DNA of 6,632 nucleotides from NCBI GenBank assembly GCA_025450555.1, contig JANWHF010000243.1, positions 1 to 6,632 of the forward strand, given 5' to 3'. The position numbers and the translations under genes are program-made. Positions 1-5,856 of the stretch are shown in pieces. The notes below the pieces were generated by a model. It was given only the letters and a program-made list of their open reading frames with translations. It was not told the origin of the DNA and ran no database searches. Each line of letters starts with the position of its first letter. Positions within the stretch are counted from its first letter, which is position 1. This stretch comes from Tepidisphaeraceae bacterium. Its GTDB lineage: Bacteria > Planctomycetota > Phycisphaerae > Tepidisphaerales > Tepidisphaeraceae.

Positions 1-317
1 CCGCCAGCCAAGGCACCAACCGATGCCTGATCGATGGCCGCATAACCAACCATCTGGCCATGGGCGTATACGATTCCGCGGCCAAAGGCGCCACCAATCA
101 CGAAGCCGCCTTTGCCGACATCAGGAAACACAATGTAGGCATAGGCATTGTTGACGACATTCGTCAGCCCAGGATCGCGGGCTTCCATCGACTTGAGAGT
201 CGCTTTCGCATTGTCGCGAAGCGCCTCGCGCTGGTCCTGGCTCTTGGGCTCCGTGCTGCATGCAGTCGCGCAAGCCACGAGGCCGACGGCCAGAAGAGAA
301 AGCAATACGTTACGCAT
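1..317 (-). CDS. SYLF/YSC84-domain lipoprotein, N-terminal part (runs off the left edge)
   Basis: This reading frame starts at the ATG whose first base is 317 and stays open to the window edge, giving about 105 residues. Residues 1-20 form a lipoprotein signal peptide: a short basic start (MRN), a hydrophobic stretch, and a lipobox LVAC at 13-16. A second possible lipobox, ATAC, lies at 17-20. The mature part begins with a polar helix (about 22-58). It then enters the segment YIVFPDVGKGGFVIGG followed by GRGIVY, GYAAID and QASVG. This is the hallmark start of the SYLF (YSC84/DUF500) domain, a lipid-binding fold; bacterial members are usually small envelope lipoproteins of unknown exact role. 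GGAGG at a 7-nt spacing from the ATG supports the start. The C-terminal part of the domain lies outside the window. Family assignment is firm from motif recognition; lipid anchoring is inferred from the lipobox. Confidence 0.88.
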   Translation of the reverse strand, partial: MRNVLLSLLAVGLVACATACSTEPKSQDQREALRDNAKATLKSMEARDPGLTNVVNNAYAYIVFPDVGKGGFVIGGAFGRGIVYAHGQMVGYAAIDQASVGALAG

Positions 318-605
318 TGGAGGACCTCCACTAAAAATGTCATTGAGCGGAAACCGCGTTGTGGTTCCGCGAAGCGACCACCCGGGCCGCCTACAGGTCA
401 ATTTCCCTGCCTTGCCCCAAGTCCTCCGCGACCGTCGCGAAGAGGCTCGGCATGCCTGAGAAGGGTTCGCAAAGCCCATGCCGCCTCTGCTGGTTCTTGC
501 TGTATCCACAGGTGGATTCAGCTTTCACGACCAATGAGTGTGAAAATTTGCTGTTTTTTGTGCATTGGCGACCTTGGTCGTATACCGTAGGCTCTCGTTG
601 ACGAG
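318..605. other. Divergent intergenic spacer with operator-like palindrome
   Basis: This spacer lies between the minus-strand SYLF lipoprotein and the plus-strand kinase-fragment ORFs. Longer open frames here do not resemble proteins. Visible structure: an imperfect hairpin at about 347-370 (GCGGAAACC against GGTTCCGC), which would fall in the lipoprotein 5' leader; a perfect 14-bp palindrome ATCCACAGGTGGAT at 504-517; and a 12-bp palindrome CTCGTTGACGAG at 594-605. A weak plus-strand promoter candidate is TTGTGC at 558-563 with TATACC at 581-586 (17-bp spacing), a poor match to sigma-70 consensus. Promoters for both flanking genes must lie here, but none is convincing by eye. Confidence 0.5.
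504..517. promoter_or_regulatory. 14-bp palindrome, candidate operator
   Basis: ATCCAC-AG-GTGGAT is a perfect inverted repeat with 6-bp arms and a 2-bp centre. It sits between divergently transcribed genes, where a dimeric repressor or activator could act on either side. Bases 502-510 also match 8 of 9 positions of the DnaA box TTATCCACA, but only one such site is present. Regulatory function is inferred from position and symmetry only. Confidence 0.3.
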
Positions 606-722
606 ATGCGAATCGGAGCGTTGGAGGGCAAGCAGCCTCTGCTGCGCGATGTTCTGGTGGCACCGGAGGCTGTATATGCCCCCGCTACCGATTCAGCCGC
701 GACATGTCGGCCGTTGATCTGA
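606..722 (+). CDS. Doubtful short ORF (38 aa) upstream of the kinase fragment
   Basis: An ATG at 606, directly after the palindrome CTCGTTGACGAG, opens a 38-codon frame ending at TGA 720-722. It begins MRIGALEGKQPLLRDVL and looks moderately protein-like in composition. There is no clear Shine-Dalgarno sequence. It overlaps the start of the 704 ORF by 19 bases in a different frame. It could be the original 5' end of the downstream gene separated by a frameshift, a short leader peptide, or simply noise. I do not recognise it. Confidence 0.2.
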   Translation: MRIGALEGKQPLLRDVLVAPEAVYAPATDSAATCRPLI

Positions 723-1192
723 CGCAAATCGCACGACTCTTTGCAGGACCAACTCAAATGACACCCTCCACCGCGCAGGATTGGCTCAATTCCACTGTCG
801 AGACAGGACATTTGCCGATTACAGGGATTCCAGATGCGCCAGCGTTCGATACTCAAGTGGCAGCGCCAGTGGGGCAGCTCCTTGACGTCCACGGCGTGCT
901 CCGCGACGTGCTGCAGGACAATCAGGCGAAGGCGCGCTCTCGAAGAATTGAGCTGTCGATGCGACTTCTGGCGCGCAACCACTACATTCACGGCGACCCG
1001 CAGCGGCTTCGACAGATGCTGCAACAACTGGTCTGCGGGGCGATTGCGTCTACACACGCAGGCGGTCATCTCACCTTCCGATCGACGCGGCCGGCGGATT
1101 GTGCGCTCCGTCTGGAGGTGGAGGAGCGATCGCCCTGGATGCGGAGCCGAAACCCGCGAACGGCGAATCAGTCGTCGCGACATCACGCGTAA
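704..1192 (+). CDS. Degenerate histidine-kinase ATPase-like fragment (162 aa)
   Basis: Residues 1-55 are unrecognised. From about residue 58 the sequence follows the layout of a sensor histidine kinase just after its dimerisation domain: LLDVHGVLRDVL (59-70), then GDPQRLRQMLQQL (97-109), then AGGHLTFRS (119-127) and LRLEVE (135-140). In the family this stretch carries the N-box (NLLxNA), which coordinates Mg-ATP, and then a D-box (DxGxG). Here the N-box position reads QQLVCGA, so the key Asn is missing. The D-box position reads EERSPW, after which homology stops and the tail is basic and low-complexity. The upstream dimerisation/phosphoacceptor domain is absent. The ATG at 704 has no clear Shine-Dalgarno. 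Catalytic activity is unlikely; it may be a decayed kinase remnant or a pseudo-ATPase partner. It is followed after 31 bp by the DHp-like ORF on the same strand. Confidence 0.5.
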   Translation: MSAVDLTQIARLFAGPTQMTPSTAQDWLNSTVETGHLPITGIPDAPAFDTQVAAPVGQLLDVHGVLRDVLQDNQAKARSRRIELSMRLLARNHYIHGDPQRLRQMLQQLVCGAIASTHAGGHLTFRSTRPADCALRLEVEERSPWMRSRNPRTANQSSRHHA

Positions 1193-1223
1193 TGGGTATT
1201 TCAGTCAGCGGAGAGCCAGGGCT

Positions 1224-1424
1224 ATGGACGAGCAACTAAGACGGATACTTCGCCACGACTTGCGCGGCAAATGGAATGCGCTGCGCCTCTGTCTTACCGC
1301 TGTCGAAGTTTGCGACACTGCCGCGGAGCAGGCCGAAATGCTTCAGATGCTTGCTCACTCGGCAGAAGAGATCGACGGCGTAGTCCAGCAAATCATGACG
1401 CTGCCTGAATCGGTTCAGGCTTGA
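1224..1424 (+). CDS. Stand-alone histidine-kinase DHp-like hairpin protein (66 aa)
   Basis: This small ORF starts at ATG 1224 with GGAGAG at 1210-1215 (8-nt spacing), a credible ribosome site. Residues 9-22 read LRHDLRGKWNALRL, matching the H-box of histidine kinases (usual form SHELRTPLNAIR). H11 is the candidate phosphoacceptor, followed by an acidic residue. The usual Pro is replaced (GKW instead of TPL). Residues 37-60 form a second amphipathic helix (AEMLQMLAHSAEEIDGVVQQI), so the protein looks like a complete two-helix dimerisation/histidine-phosphotransfer hairpin with no sensor or ATPase domain attached. It is co-directional with, and 31 bp after, the ATPase-like fragment, so the two may be co-transcribed. 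It could be a phosphotransfer or dimerisation partner, or the remains of a broken kinase. H-box recognition is good; function is inference. Confidence 0.55.
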   Translation: MDEQLRRILRHDLRGKWNALRLCLTAVEVCDTAAEQAEMLQMLAHSAEEIDGVVQQIMTLPESVQA

Positions 1425-1453
1425 ATTCGATCTTTCATAACGACGTAAACAAA

Positions 1454-1489
1454 CCCACGAAGGCTGCCGGGATGGACAACCTTCGTGGG
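1454..1489. terminator. Stem-loop terminator between convergent genes
   Basis: CCCACGAAGG (1454-1463) pairs perfectly with CCTTCGTGGG (1480-1489) around a 16-nt loop. Read on the minus strand the stem is followed by TTTGTTTA, a fair T-tract, so it best serves the lipoprotein gene ending at 1520. On the plus strand it is followed by a weaker TTCATTT and could also stop the kinase-fragment transcript ending at 1424. A bidirectional role fits the convergent layout. Confidence 0.75.
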
Positions 1490-1519
1490 GTTCATTTCTA
1501 CGTCAGGTCGATCGGGCGA

Positions 1520-2272
1520 TTACCAGGCCTGACCGGTTTCGGCGAAGCTGTATTCAGGAAGCTTTTCCGAAAAGCTCTTGTCGCTCGCGACCACCCGCCG
1601 GCCGTTTTCGTCGGACACAATGGCAACAGGCGTGGCCGTGAAGAAGGCGGCGCTCTTCTGCGCCAGCTTCTCAAGGCTGTCATTCTGACTGTAGCTGAAG
1701 TTGAAGCGGAACTTATTGATCGCCAACTGATTGGCAGGCGCTTCGCCGAACGTGAAGTAAACTTTATCGGCGTTAGTCACTCCAGTCACCAGGAAGAAGC
1801 GCGCCTCGGGACTCTGCTCGCGAACCTGCTGCATCTTCTTGATCATCTCCGGATGCGCAATGGCAAACGTCGCCGGCGACTTAATGCTGCGCTGCCAGGT
1901 CTTCTCCACATGCAGGTCCGTCTGCGCCTGCACCGCCTGCGTCACTTCTTCGCGAGTGGCTTCAGGCACCTTATTCGAGAAGGACAGCTCAAAAGGCGCG
2001 TTGAATGATTGCGCCTCTCCATCGCCAGGGCGTCCAAAGCGCGTTTCGGTGGGGCTGACCGAAACATTCATCACGCGCCAGGCGGTCTTGCTGTTGGGAT
2101 CCATCGCAATCAGATCGCCAAGCTGATACTGGGGCGTGTTGATATGACCGGCATCCGCCTCGTACGCATCCAGCGGAGCATTCCTGGCGGCAACGCCCAC
2201 CTGAGTGGTCGAGCAGCCGGTCAGTAACATCAGCACACCGAAGGCGCAGGCCACTTTCAATGTCTTTCGCAT
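1520..2272 (-). CDS. Unrecognised lipoprotein (250 aa)
   Basis: I chose the ATG at 2272 because it has GGAGG at 2279-2283 (6-nt spacing) and opens directly with a textbook lipoprotein signal: MRKTLK, a hydrophobic core, and lipobox LTGC at residues 17-20. The frame is open 43 codons further upstream, but that extension would bury the signal peptide and is rejected. The mature protein (about 231 residues after Cys20) is soluble-looking, with no further membrane segment. It contains alternating polar/hydrophobic stretches such as FELSFSNKV, ARFFLVTGV, KVYFTFG and FRFNFSYS, which suggest a beta-rich fold, with a helical stretch in between (REEVTQAVQAQ; MIKKMQQVREQ). I do not recognise the family. 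It is monocistronic, ending at a clear terminator. The likely role is an envelope-anchored protein of unknown function. Confidence 0.85.
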   Translation of the reverse strand: MRKTLKVACAFGVLMLLTGCSTTQVGVAARNAPLDAYEADAGHINTPQYQLGDLIAMDPNSKTAWRVMNVSVSPTETRFGRPGDGEAQSFNAPFELSFSNKVPEATREEVTQAVQAQTDLHVEKTWQRSIKSPATFAIAHPEMIKKMQQVREQSPEARFFLVTGVTNADKVYFTFGEAPANQLAINKFRFNFSYSQNDSLEKLAQKSAAFFTATPVAIVSDENGRRVVASDKSFSEKLPEYSFAETGQAW

Positions 2273-2663
2273 GGTCTTCCTCCATTGATTAAGAGCACAT
2301 TTCGCAACCCCGACTGACCAGGCAAGACACGGCCTCTGCTCGGCCTGCGGCGGATGCGGGTTTTGGGCCAACATTGCCCCCATCGGCAGGCTTTGGTGCA
2401 TGCTCCAGCCGTGGCGCTATTCCGGCTATCGCAACCGCATCGCAATTTTTATTGGCATTATCCCCGCTGGCGGGGTCGAAACTGCCGGTCTCGCGGCTAT
2501 AGAATTTTTCGTGCCATGCGGACGCAACCTTATCGTTTGCAGCGATCGGTGACATACATGCCGCTTGGCGGGGATGTGCCGACCCGATATAAGCCGCACA
2601 AGTTTAGAGGTAATCGGGCCTCCCCATCAATAAGGGATGCCTGTATAAGCTAATCGCGCCACG
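2273..2663. other. Divergent intergenic spacer, no gene seen
   Basis: This stretch separates the divergent lipoprotein and GH1 genes. Open frames exist on both strands but their translations look random and have no ribosome sites. Two related short hairpin-forming words occur: CCCCGCTGGCGGGG at 2462-2475 and CCGCTTGGCGGGG at 2561-2573. TATAAG at 2644-2649 is a possible -10 element for the GH1 gene, but no matching -35 is seen. Promoters for both flanking genes are presumably inside. Confidence 0.5.
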
Positions 2664-3947
2664 ATGCCAGCACTCACGCCGGCTCGATTGCGGAGGTTGA
2701 CACCTGTGATTGGAAAGCCCGCCTCTTCACCGGCAATTCGAGCAGCCGACCCTGTCGATACGCTGCGCTTCATGTTCGGCGTCGGCATCGAGTGCTCCTG
2801 CCCGAAGGTCGAAGCCGGGCGCGTCGACCAGCTTCGCGACACCGGCCACTATGAGCTGTGGCAGACCGACCTGAAGCTCGTGCGCGAACTGGGCCTCCGC
2901 TACCTTCGCTACGGCCCCCCGATCTATAAAATTTTCCGCGGCAAGGATGATTACGACTGGAGCTGGCTCGATCCGGTCATGCATGAAATGCGCCGACTGG
3001 GCATCGTGCCGATCATTGACCTGCTGCACTTTGGCCTGCCGGACTGGCTGGGCGATTTTCAAAATCCGCAGTGGCCTGACTATTTCGCGGAATATGCTTA
3101 TCGATTTGCCGAGCGATATCCGTGGGTGCGCTACTTCACGCCCGTCAATGAAATTTATGTGACGGCGCTCTTTTCGTCGGCCTTCGGCTGGTGGAACGAG
3201 CGGCTCAAGAGCGACGTCGGCTTTGTCACCAACATCAAGCATTGCTGCCGGGCTTCGCTGCTGGCGATGCGAAGAATCCTCGACCTTCGGCCCGATGCCA
3301 TCTTCGTCTTCAGCGAAAGCACCGAATACGTCCATCCCGGCAGCCCCGATACCGTCGCGCCGGCCCACTTCATGAACGAGCGGCGGTTTCTTTCACTCGA
3401 CCTGCTGTTCAGCAATGACGTAACCGCCACGATTTACCGCTATCTCCTGGCCAATGGCATGAGCCAGGAGGAATATCTGTGGTTCATGGGGCAGCGCGAT
3501 CTCCGCACGCACTGCATCATGGGAACCGATTATTACATTACCAACGAACACATTCTCAAGCCCGATGGGCGCTCGATCGGAGCGGGGGATGTGTATGGCT
3601 ATTACGTCATCACCCGCCAGTATTATGACCGTTACCGCCTGCCGGTCATGCACACCGAAACCAACCGCACCGCCAAGTACGCGGTGGAATGGCTCTGGAA
3701 AGAATGGATGAACCTCCTTCGCCTGCGCGAAGATGGGGTCCCAATCATCGGCTTCACCTGGTTCGGATTGCTCGATATGAAGGACTGGGATACAGCGCTC
3801 ACACAAATCCGCGGCACCGTGAATACGGTCGGGCTTTACAGCCTTGGCCGAAAACCCCGCAAAGTTGCCAAGGAATATCGGAAACTGGTCGAGCAATACA
3901 GCCATCTCCCCATCAGCAGCACGAAGTTCCCAATTTTGACCGCGTGA
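2664..3947 (+). CDS. Family 1 glycosyl hydrolase-like protein (beta-glycosidase type, 427 aa)
   Basis: The protein has the GH1 (clan A) TIM-barrel layout and close to the usual length. Landmarks: FMFGVGIECS near residues 36-45; DLKLVRELGLRYLRYG (about 69-84), corresponding to beta-strand 2; YDWSWLDPVMHEMRRLGIVPIIDLLHFGLPDWL (about 96-128); TPVNEIYV with E163 as acid/base; MGTDYYITNEH (about 286-296); MHTETNR with E332 as the nucleophile; and GFTWFGLLDMKDWD (363-376). The canonical motifs NEP and TENG are altered to NEI and TETN, marking a divergent subgroup, though both catalytic Glu are present. There is no signal peptide, so a cytoplasmic enzyme acting on an imported glycoside is likely; the substrate cannot be read from sequence. 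Start choice: ATG 2664 lacks a Shine-Dalgarno. GTG 2706 (codon 15) has GGAGG at 2692-2696 with 9-nt spacing and may be the true start. The GH1-like assignment is confident. Confidence 0.88.
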   Translation: MPALTPARLRRLTPVIGKPASSPAIRAADPVDTLRFMFGVGIECSCPKVEAGRVDQLRDTGHYELWQTDLKLVRELGLRYLRYGPPIYKIFRGKDDYDWSWLDPVMHEMRRLGIVPIIDLLHFGLPDWLGDFQNPQWPDYFAEYAYRFAERYPWVRYFTPVNEIYVTALFSSAFGWWNERLKSDVGFVTNIKHCCRASLLAMRRILDLRPDAIFVFSESTEYVHPGSPDTVAPAHFMNERRFLSLDLLFSNDVTATIYRYLLANGMSQEEYLWFMGQRDLRTHCIMGTDYYITNEHILKPDGRSIGAGDVYGYYVITRQYYDRYRLPVMHTETNRTAKYAVEWLWKEWMNLLRLREDGVPIIGFTWFGLLDMKDWDTALTQIRGTVNTVGLYSLGRKPRKVAKEYRKLVEQYSHLPISSTKFPILTA

Positions 3948-4079
3948 TCGCGGCTCCTAACTGGAGGGCATTGCTCCTGCAACGCCGCAGCGCCGTGGGA
4001 TTTAAAGAGCCGCGCACGAAGTAAGCGGATTGGTCGCGCGCGGCGCGGTGAGTGCAGAGCGCTCCTCACGATCGGATGT
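3948..4079. other. Convergent intergenic spacer, weak stem-loops
   Basis: This lies between the 3' ends of the GH1 and MFS genes. It is GC-rich (TCGCGCGCGGCGCGG at 4034-4048) and holds two modest inverted pairings: CCGCGC (4010-4015) with GCGCGG (4043-4048), and GTGAG (4048-4052) with CTCAC (4065-4069) enclosing a GAGCGCTC palindrome. Neither is followed by a good T-tract, so a rho-independent terminator is not convincing. Confidence 0.4.
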
Positions 4080-5432
4080 TTACGCTGCAGGTTCCGCGTC
4101 GTTCAATTCGGGAAGCAGCAAAGCGACAAACATCGCGGGAATGAACAGGAAGCTGGTCATCAACAGCGCTTCCCGGAAATCGCCCGGCCGGCCACCCGCC
4201 GGAACATAGTGCAGGAAGTAAACGGTGCCGACTGCAGCAGCGACTCGGCCAATGTTGTAGCTGAAGCCGGCCCCGGTGGTGCGCAGCAGTGTCGGAAAGA
4301 GGGGCGGCAGATACATGGTGAACAATCCAAATACGCCGGAGAAAAATCCCACTGCGCCCATCCAGCCGAGCAGCTCGACGTGCGGGTGCGGCACGCGATA
4401 AGCGCCATACATCGCCAGGAAAAATCCCGCGTTCATCACCGCAATCGCCTTGCGATAACCCATCACCTTCGCCAGGGCAGCGGCAAAGTAATTTCCAAGA
4501 ATCGAAATTCCGATCGTCGCAAAGAAGCCGATGCTCACCAGCCGATCGATTTGGCCCTTGTCCCAACCCGCCAGGTCCGGCAGATGGCGAAGATGCTGCG
4601 TGCTCCAGAACATGAAGGCCCACCAGGCCGTCAGCGAGCAGGCGCAGACGATGATCGTCAAGACCGTAATTCGACGGACGCTTCCGCGGAACAAGTCGGC
4701 AATGCCGCCTTGTTTGGCGGGACCTTCACCGCTTTCCTCCGCGCGGCTTTTCGCTGCAACCCACTCGCCCGGCTCAGGAACCGATCGTCGGATCCAGAAG
4801 ACCAGCAGCGCCGGAGCGATGCCGACGAGAAAGACAAAGCGCTCGAAATGCGGCCCGATGACCCAGCTCAAGATGAACACCGCCGCGCAGGCGATCAGCA
4901 CGCCGATGTTCACGCCAGTCTGCAACGTTGCAGCGGCCCATGGTCGCCACTTGGCCGGCCAGGTTTCCGATAATAAGGAACTTCCGACGGCCCACTCACC
5001 TCCAATTCCCAGCGCCGAGAGAAACCGGAAAATCAGAAGCTGCCACCAAGTCCCGGCAAAAAATGAAAGGCCGGTGAACAGGGCATAAGTGAAAACCGTC
5101 AGCGACAGCGTTCGGCTGCGTCCCAGCAGATCACCCAGCCGCCCAAAAAAACCGCCGCCTAAAGCCCATCCCAGCAGAAATGCCGCGTTGATCCAGGCGC
5201 TGCGTTCGCTGACTTTCGGGTCGGTCGTCTGGGCATGCATCAGGGCCGCGACAAAGGGCGTGGCGACCAGCGTATAAAGATGCATGTCCAGCCCGTCGAA
5301 CATCCATCCCATCCACGCCGCCGCCGCCGATTTCCATTGGGCCGGGGAAATCTGCGACCAGCGCGGCTCCTCCGCGACGCGCGCTCCAGGAGCCGCGTTC
5401 GATGCTGACGGTTGATCGGTAATCGATGACAT
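4080..5432 (-). CDS. MFS proton symporter, sialate/aromatic-acid (SHS/AAHS) type (450 aa)
   Basis: This is a major facilitator superfamily inner-membrane transporter with about 12 hydrophobic segments, roughly at 37-62, 80-98, 108-127, 130-152, 168-190, 196-215, 255-277, 296-320, 328-346, 353-377, 387-408 and 420-442. Diagnostic motifs: MFDGLDMHLYT in TM1 (D46 and D49, typical of the metabolite:H+ symporters); MFS motif A GRLGDLLGRSR at 97-107; RFLSALGIGGEW at 136-147 in TM4, followed by a SET-P-R segment, the pattern of SHS-type carriers; and LPPLFPTLLRTTGAGF at 375-390 with GR at 395-396. The N-terminal 30 residues are polar and cytoplasmic. Substrate is likely a sugar acid, sugar or organic acid. 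ATG 5432 has only a distant GGAG (about 12 nt) upstream, so the start is less certain, but the TM1 position fits. It is convergent with the GH1 gene. The tandem ATGCAACA boxes lie 80-107 bp upstream. Confidence 0.88.
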   Translation of the reverse strand: MSSITDQPSASNAAPGARVAEEPRWSQISPAQWKSAAAAWMGWMFDGLDMHLYTLVATPFVAALMHAQTTDPKVSERSAWINAAFLLGWALGGGFFGRLGDLLGRSRTLSLTVFTYALFTGLSFFAGTWWQLLIFRFLSALGIGGEWAVGSSLLSETWPAKWRPWAAATLQTGVNIGVLIACAAVFILSWVIGPHFERFVFLVGIAPALLVFWIRRSVPEPGEWVAAKSRAEESGEGPAKQGGIADLFRGSVRRITVLTIIVCACSLTAWWAFMFWSTQHLRHLPDLAGWDKGQIDRLVSIGFFATIGISILGNYFAAALAKVMGYRKAIAVMNAGFFLAMYGAYRVPHPHVELLGWMGAVGFFSGVFGLFTMYLPPLFPTLLRTTGAGFSYNIGRVAAAVGTVYFLHYVPAGGRPGDFREALLMTSFLFIPAMFVALLLPELNDAEPAA

Positions 5433-5480
5433 CTAAACTCGATTCTCCGGCTGATCGCGTTCAACTGCAAATCCGCGCGC

Positions 5481-5497
5481 CGACGATTTTTTCGTCG
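5481..5497. repeat. Short hairpin in the MFS upstream region
   Basis: CGACGA and TCGTCG form a 6-bp stem around a 5-nt T loop, about 50-65 bp upstream of the MFS ATG. On the minus strand it may lie in the 5' leader of that transcript. No T-tract follows, so it is not an obvious terminator or attenuator. Confidence 0.35.
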
Positions 5498-5511
5498 CGG
5501 CCAAGTGCGCC

Positions 5512-5539
5512 ATGCAACATAATGCAACAAAATGCAACA
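5512..5539. promoter_or_regulatory. Three ATGCAACA boxes at 10-bp spacing, upstream of the MFS gene
   Basis: The octamer ATGCAACA occurs at 5512-5519, 5522-5529 and 5532-5539, each separated by exactly 10 bp, one helical turn. An inverted TGTTGCA follows at 5559-5565. The array begins 80 bp upstream of the minus-strand MFS start, so it is well placed for a regulator that binds direct repeats on one DNA face. The regulator is unknown; it could also be a simple tandem repeat. Confidence 0.45.
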
Positions 5540-5565
5540 TATTTGGCATTTTGCCGGATGTTGCA

Positions 5566-5613
5566 CCTGTCCTGAGCACCGTCGAAGGGCCCCTCGACGT
5601 TGCTCGGGACAGG
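5566..5613. repeat. 48-bp near-perfect palindrome, REP-like element
   Basis: Two 24-bp arms meet at a GGG/CCC centre with only three mismatches. The left arm opens CCTGTCCTGAGC and contains GTCGAAGGG; the right arm is its complement, ending GGGACAGG. From memory, words like CTGAGC...GTCGAAGG recur as dispersed palindromic repeats in many bacterial genomes and are often mistranslated as small hypothetical proteins. A diverged half copy is present at 5989-6013, which supports a dispersed repeat family. It would form a long hairpin in RNA or single-stranded DNA and could block transcripts entering the MFS promoter region. Confidence 0.7.
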
Positions 5614-5672
5614 TTGCCCAAAGAGCCGCTTGTAGCACACCCGCCCCGGCTGTGAGTTCCTACAAATGCAGT

Positions 5673-5700
5673 CTCCAGTCTCTGGTTTCGAGTTTCCAGA
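5673..5700 (+). repeat. Heptanucleotide array A (4 degenerate units)
   Basis: Four consecutive 7-bp units fit the consensus YTCNRGT (for example CTCCAGT at 5673-5679 and TTCGAGT at 5687-5693), with no slippage in register. Similar short tandem heptamers are known as STRR-type repeats in cyanobacteria. Function unknown. Confidence 0.55.
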
Positions 5701-5715
5701 ACGGCTTGTCTCCAA

Positions 5716-5843
5716 AATGTCACAAAGGGAAGCGCTTTTCACGAAAACGAGTGACATTCGACCGCAATTCCAGATCTAACCCATTCCAAAGTATCAGCTT
5801 ACGAATCCGCCGCGCGATGTCACACCTGTGACATTTGGTGACA
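5716..5843. repeat. Cluster of five GTGACAT boxes
   Basis: The word GTGACAT or its complement ATGTCAC occurs at 5717-5723 (complement), 5751-5757, 5817-5823 (complement), 5828-5834 and 5838-5844. The last two are direct repeats at 10-bp spacing; the third and fourth form a perfect palindrome. The density suggests a multi-site protein-binding region, but no gene start lies close on either strand except the MFS gene about 290 bp away. Confidence 0.45.
5817..5834. promoter_or_regulatory. 18-bp palindrome ATGTCACACCTGTGACAT, candidate operator
   Basis: Perfect 8-bp arms (ATGTCACA and TGTGACAT) around CC, the size and symmetry expected of a dimeric helix-turn-helix regulator site. The arms are oriented opposite to a CRP site (TGTGA-N6-TCACA). 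It is the centre of the GTGACAT cluster. The regulator and target are unknown. Confidence 0.4.
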
Positions 5844-5856
5844 TTCGTCTGCGTTT

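Noticed and set aside
502..510. DnaA-box-like GTATCCACA as a replication origin signal
   Set aside because: It is a single imperfect box, with no cluster, no AT-rich unwinding element and no dnaA/dnaN neighbour.
518..1186. 222-codon minus-strand open frame opposite the kinase-fragment ORF
   Set aside because: It has a basic, low-information translation opposite an ORF with clear kinase-like motifs; it is a shadow frame.
2273..2401. 43-codon N-terminal extension of the lipoprotein
   Set aside because: It would place the signal peptide internally; the downstream ATG has a perfect GGAGG and lipobox.
2289..2555. 88-codon minus-strand ORF upstream of the lipoprotein gene
   Set aside because: It has no ribosome site and no recognisable motif, and its low-complexity Ala/Pro composition fits noncoding DNA.
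2644..2649. TATAAG as the GH1 promoter -10 element
   Set aside because: It has no -35-like hexamer at suitable spacing, so the match is too weak to call.
5512..5613. CRISPR array
   Set aside because: The units are 8-10 bp without spacers, and the palindrome is a single unit; there is no repeat-spacer structure and no cas gene.
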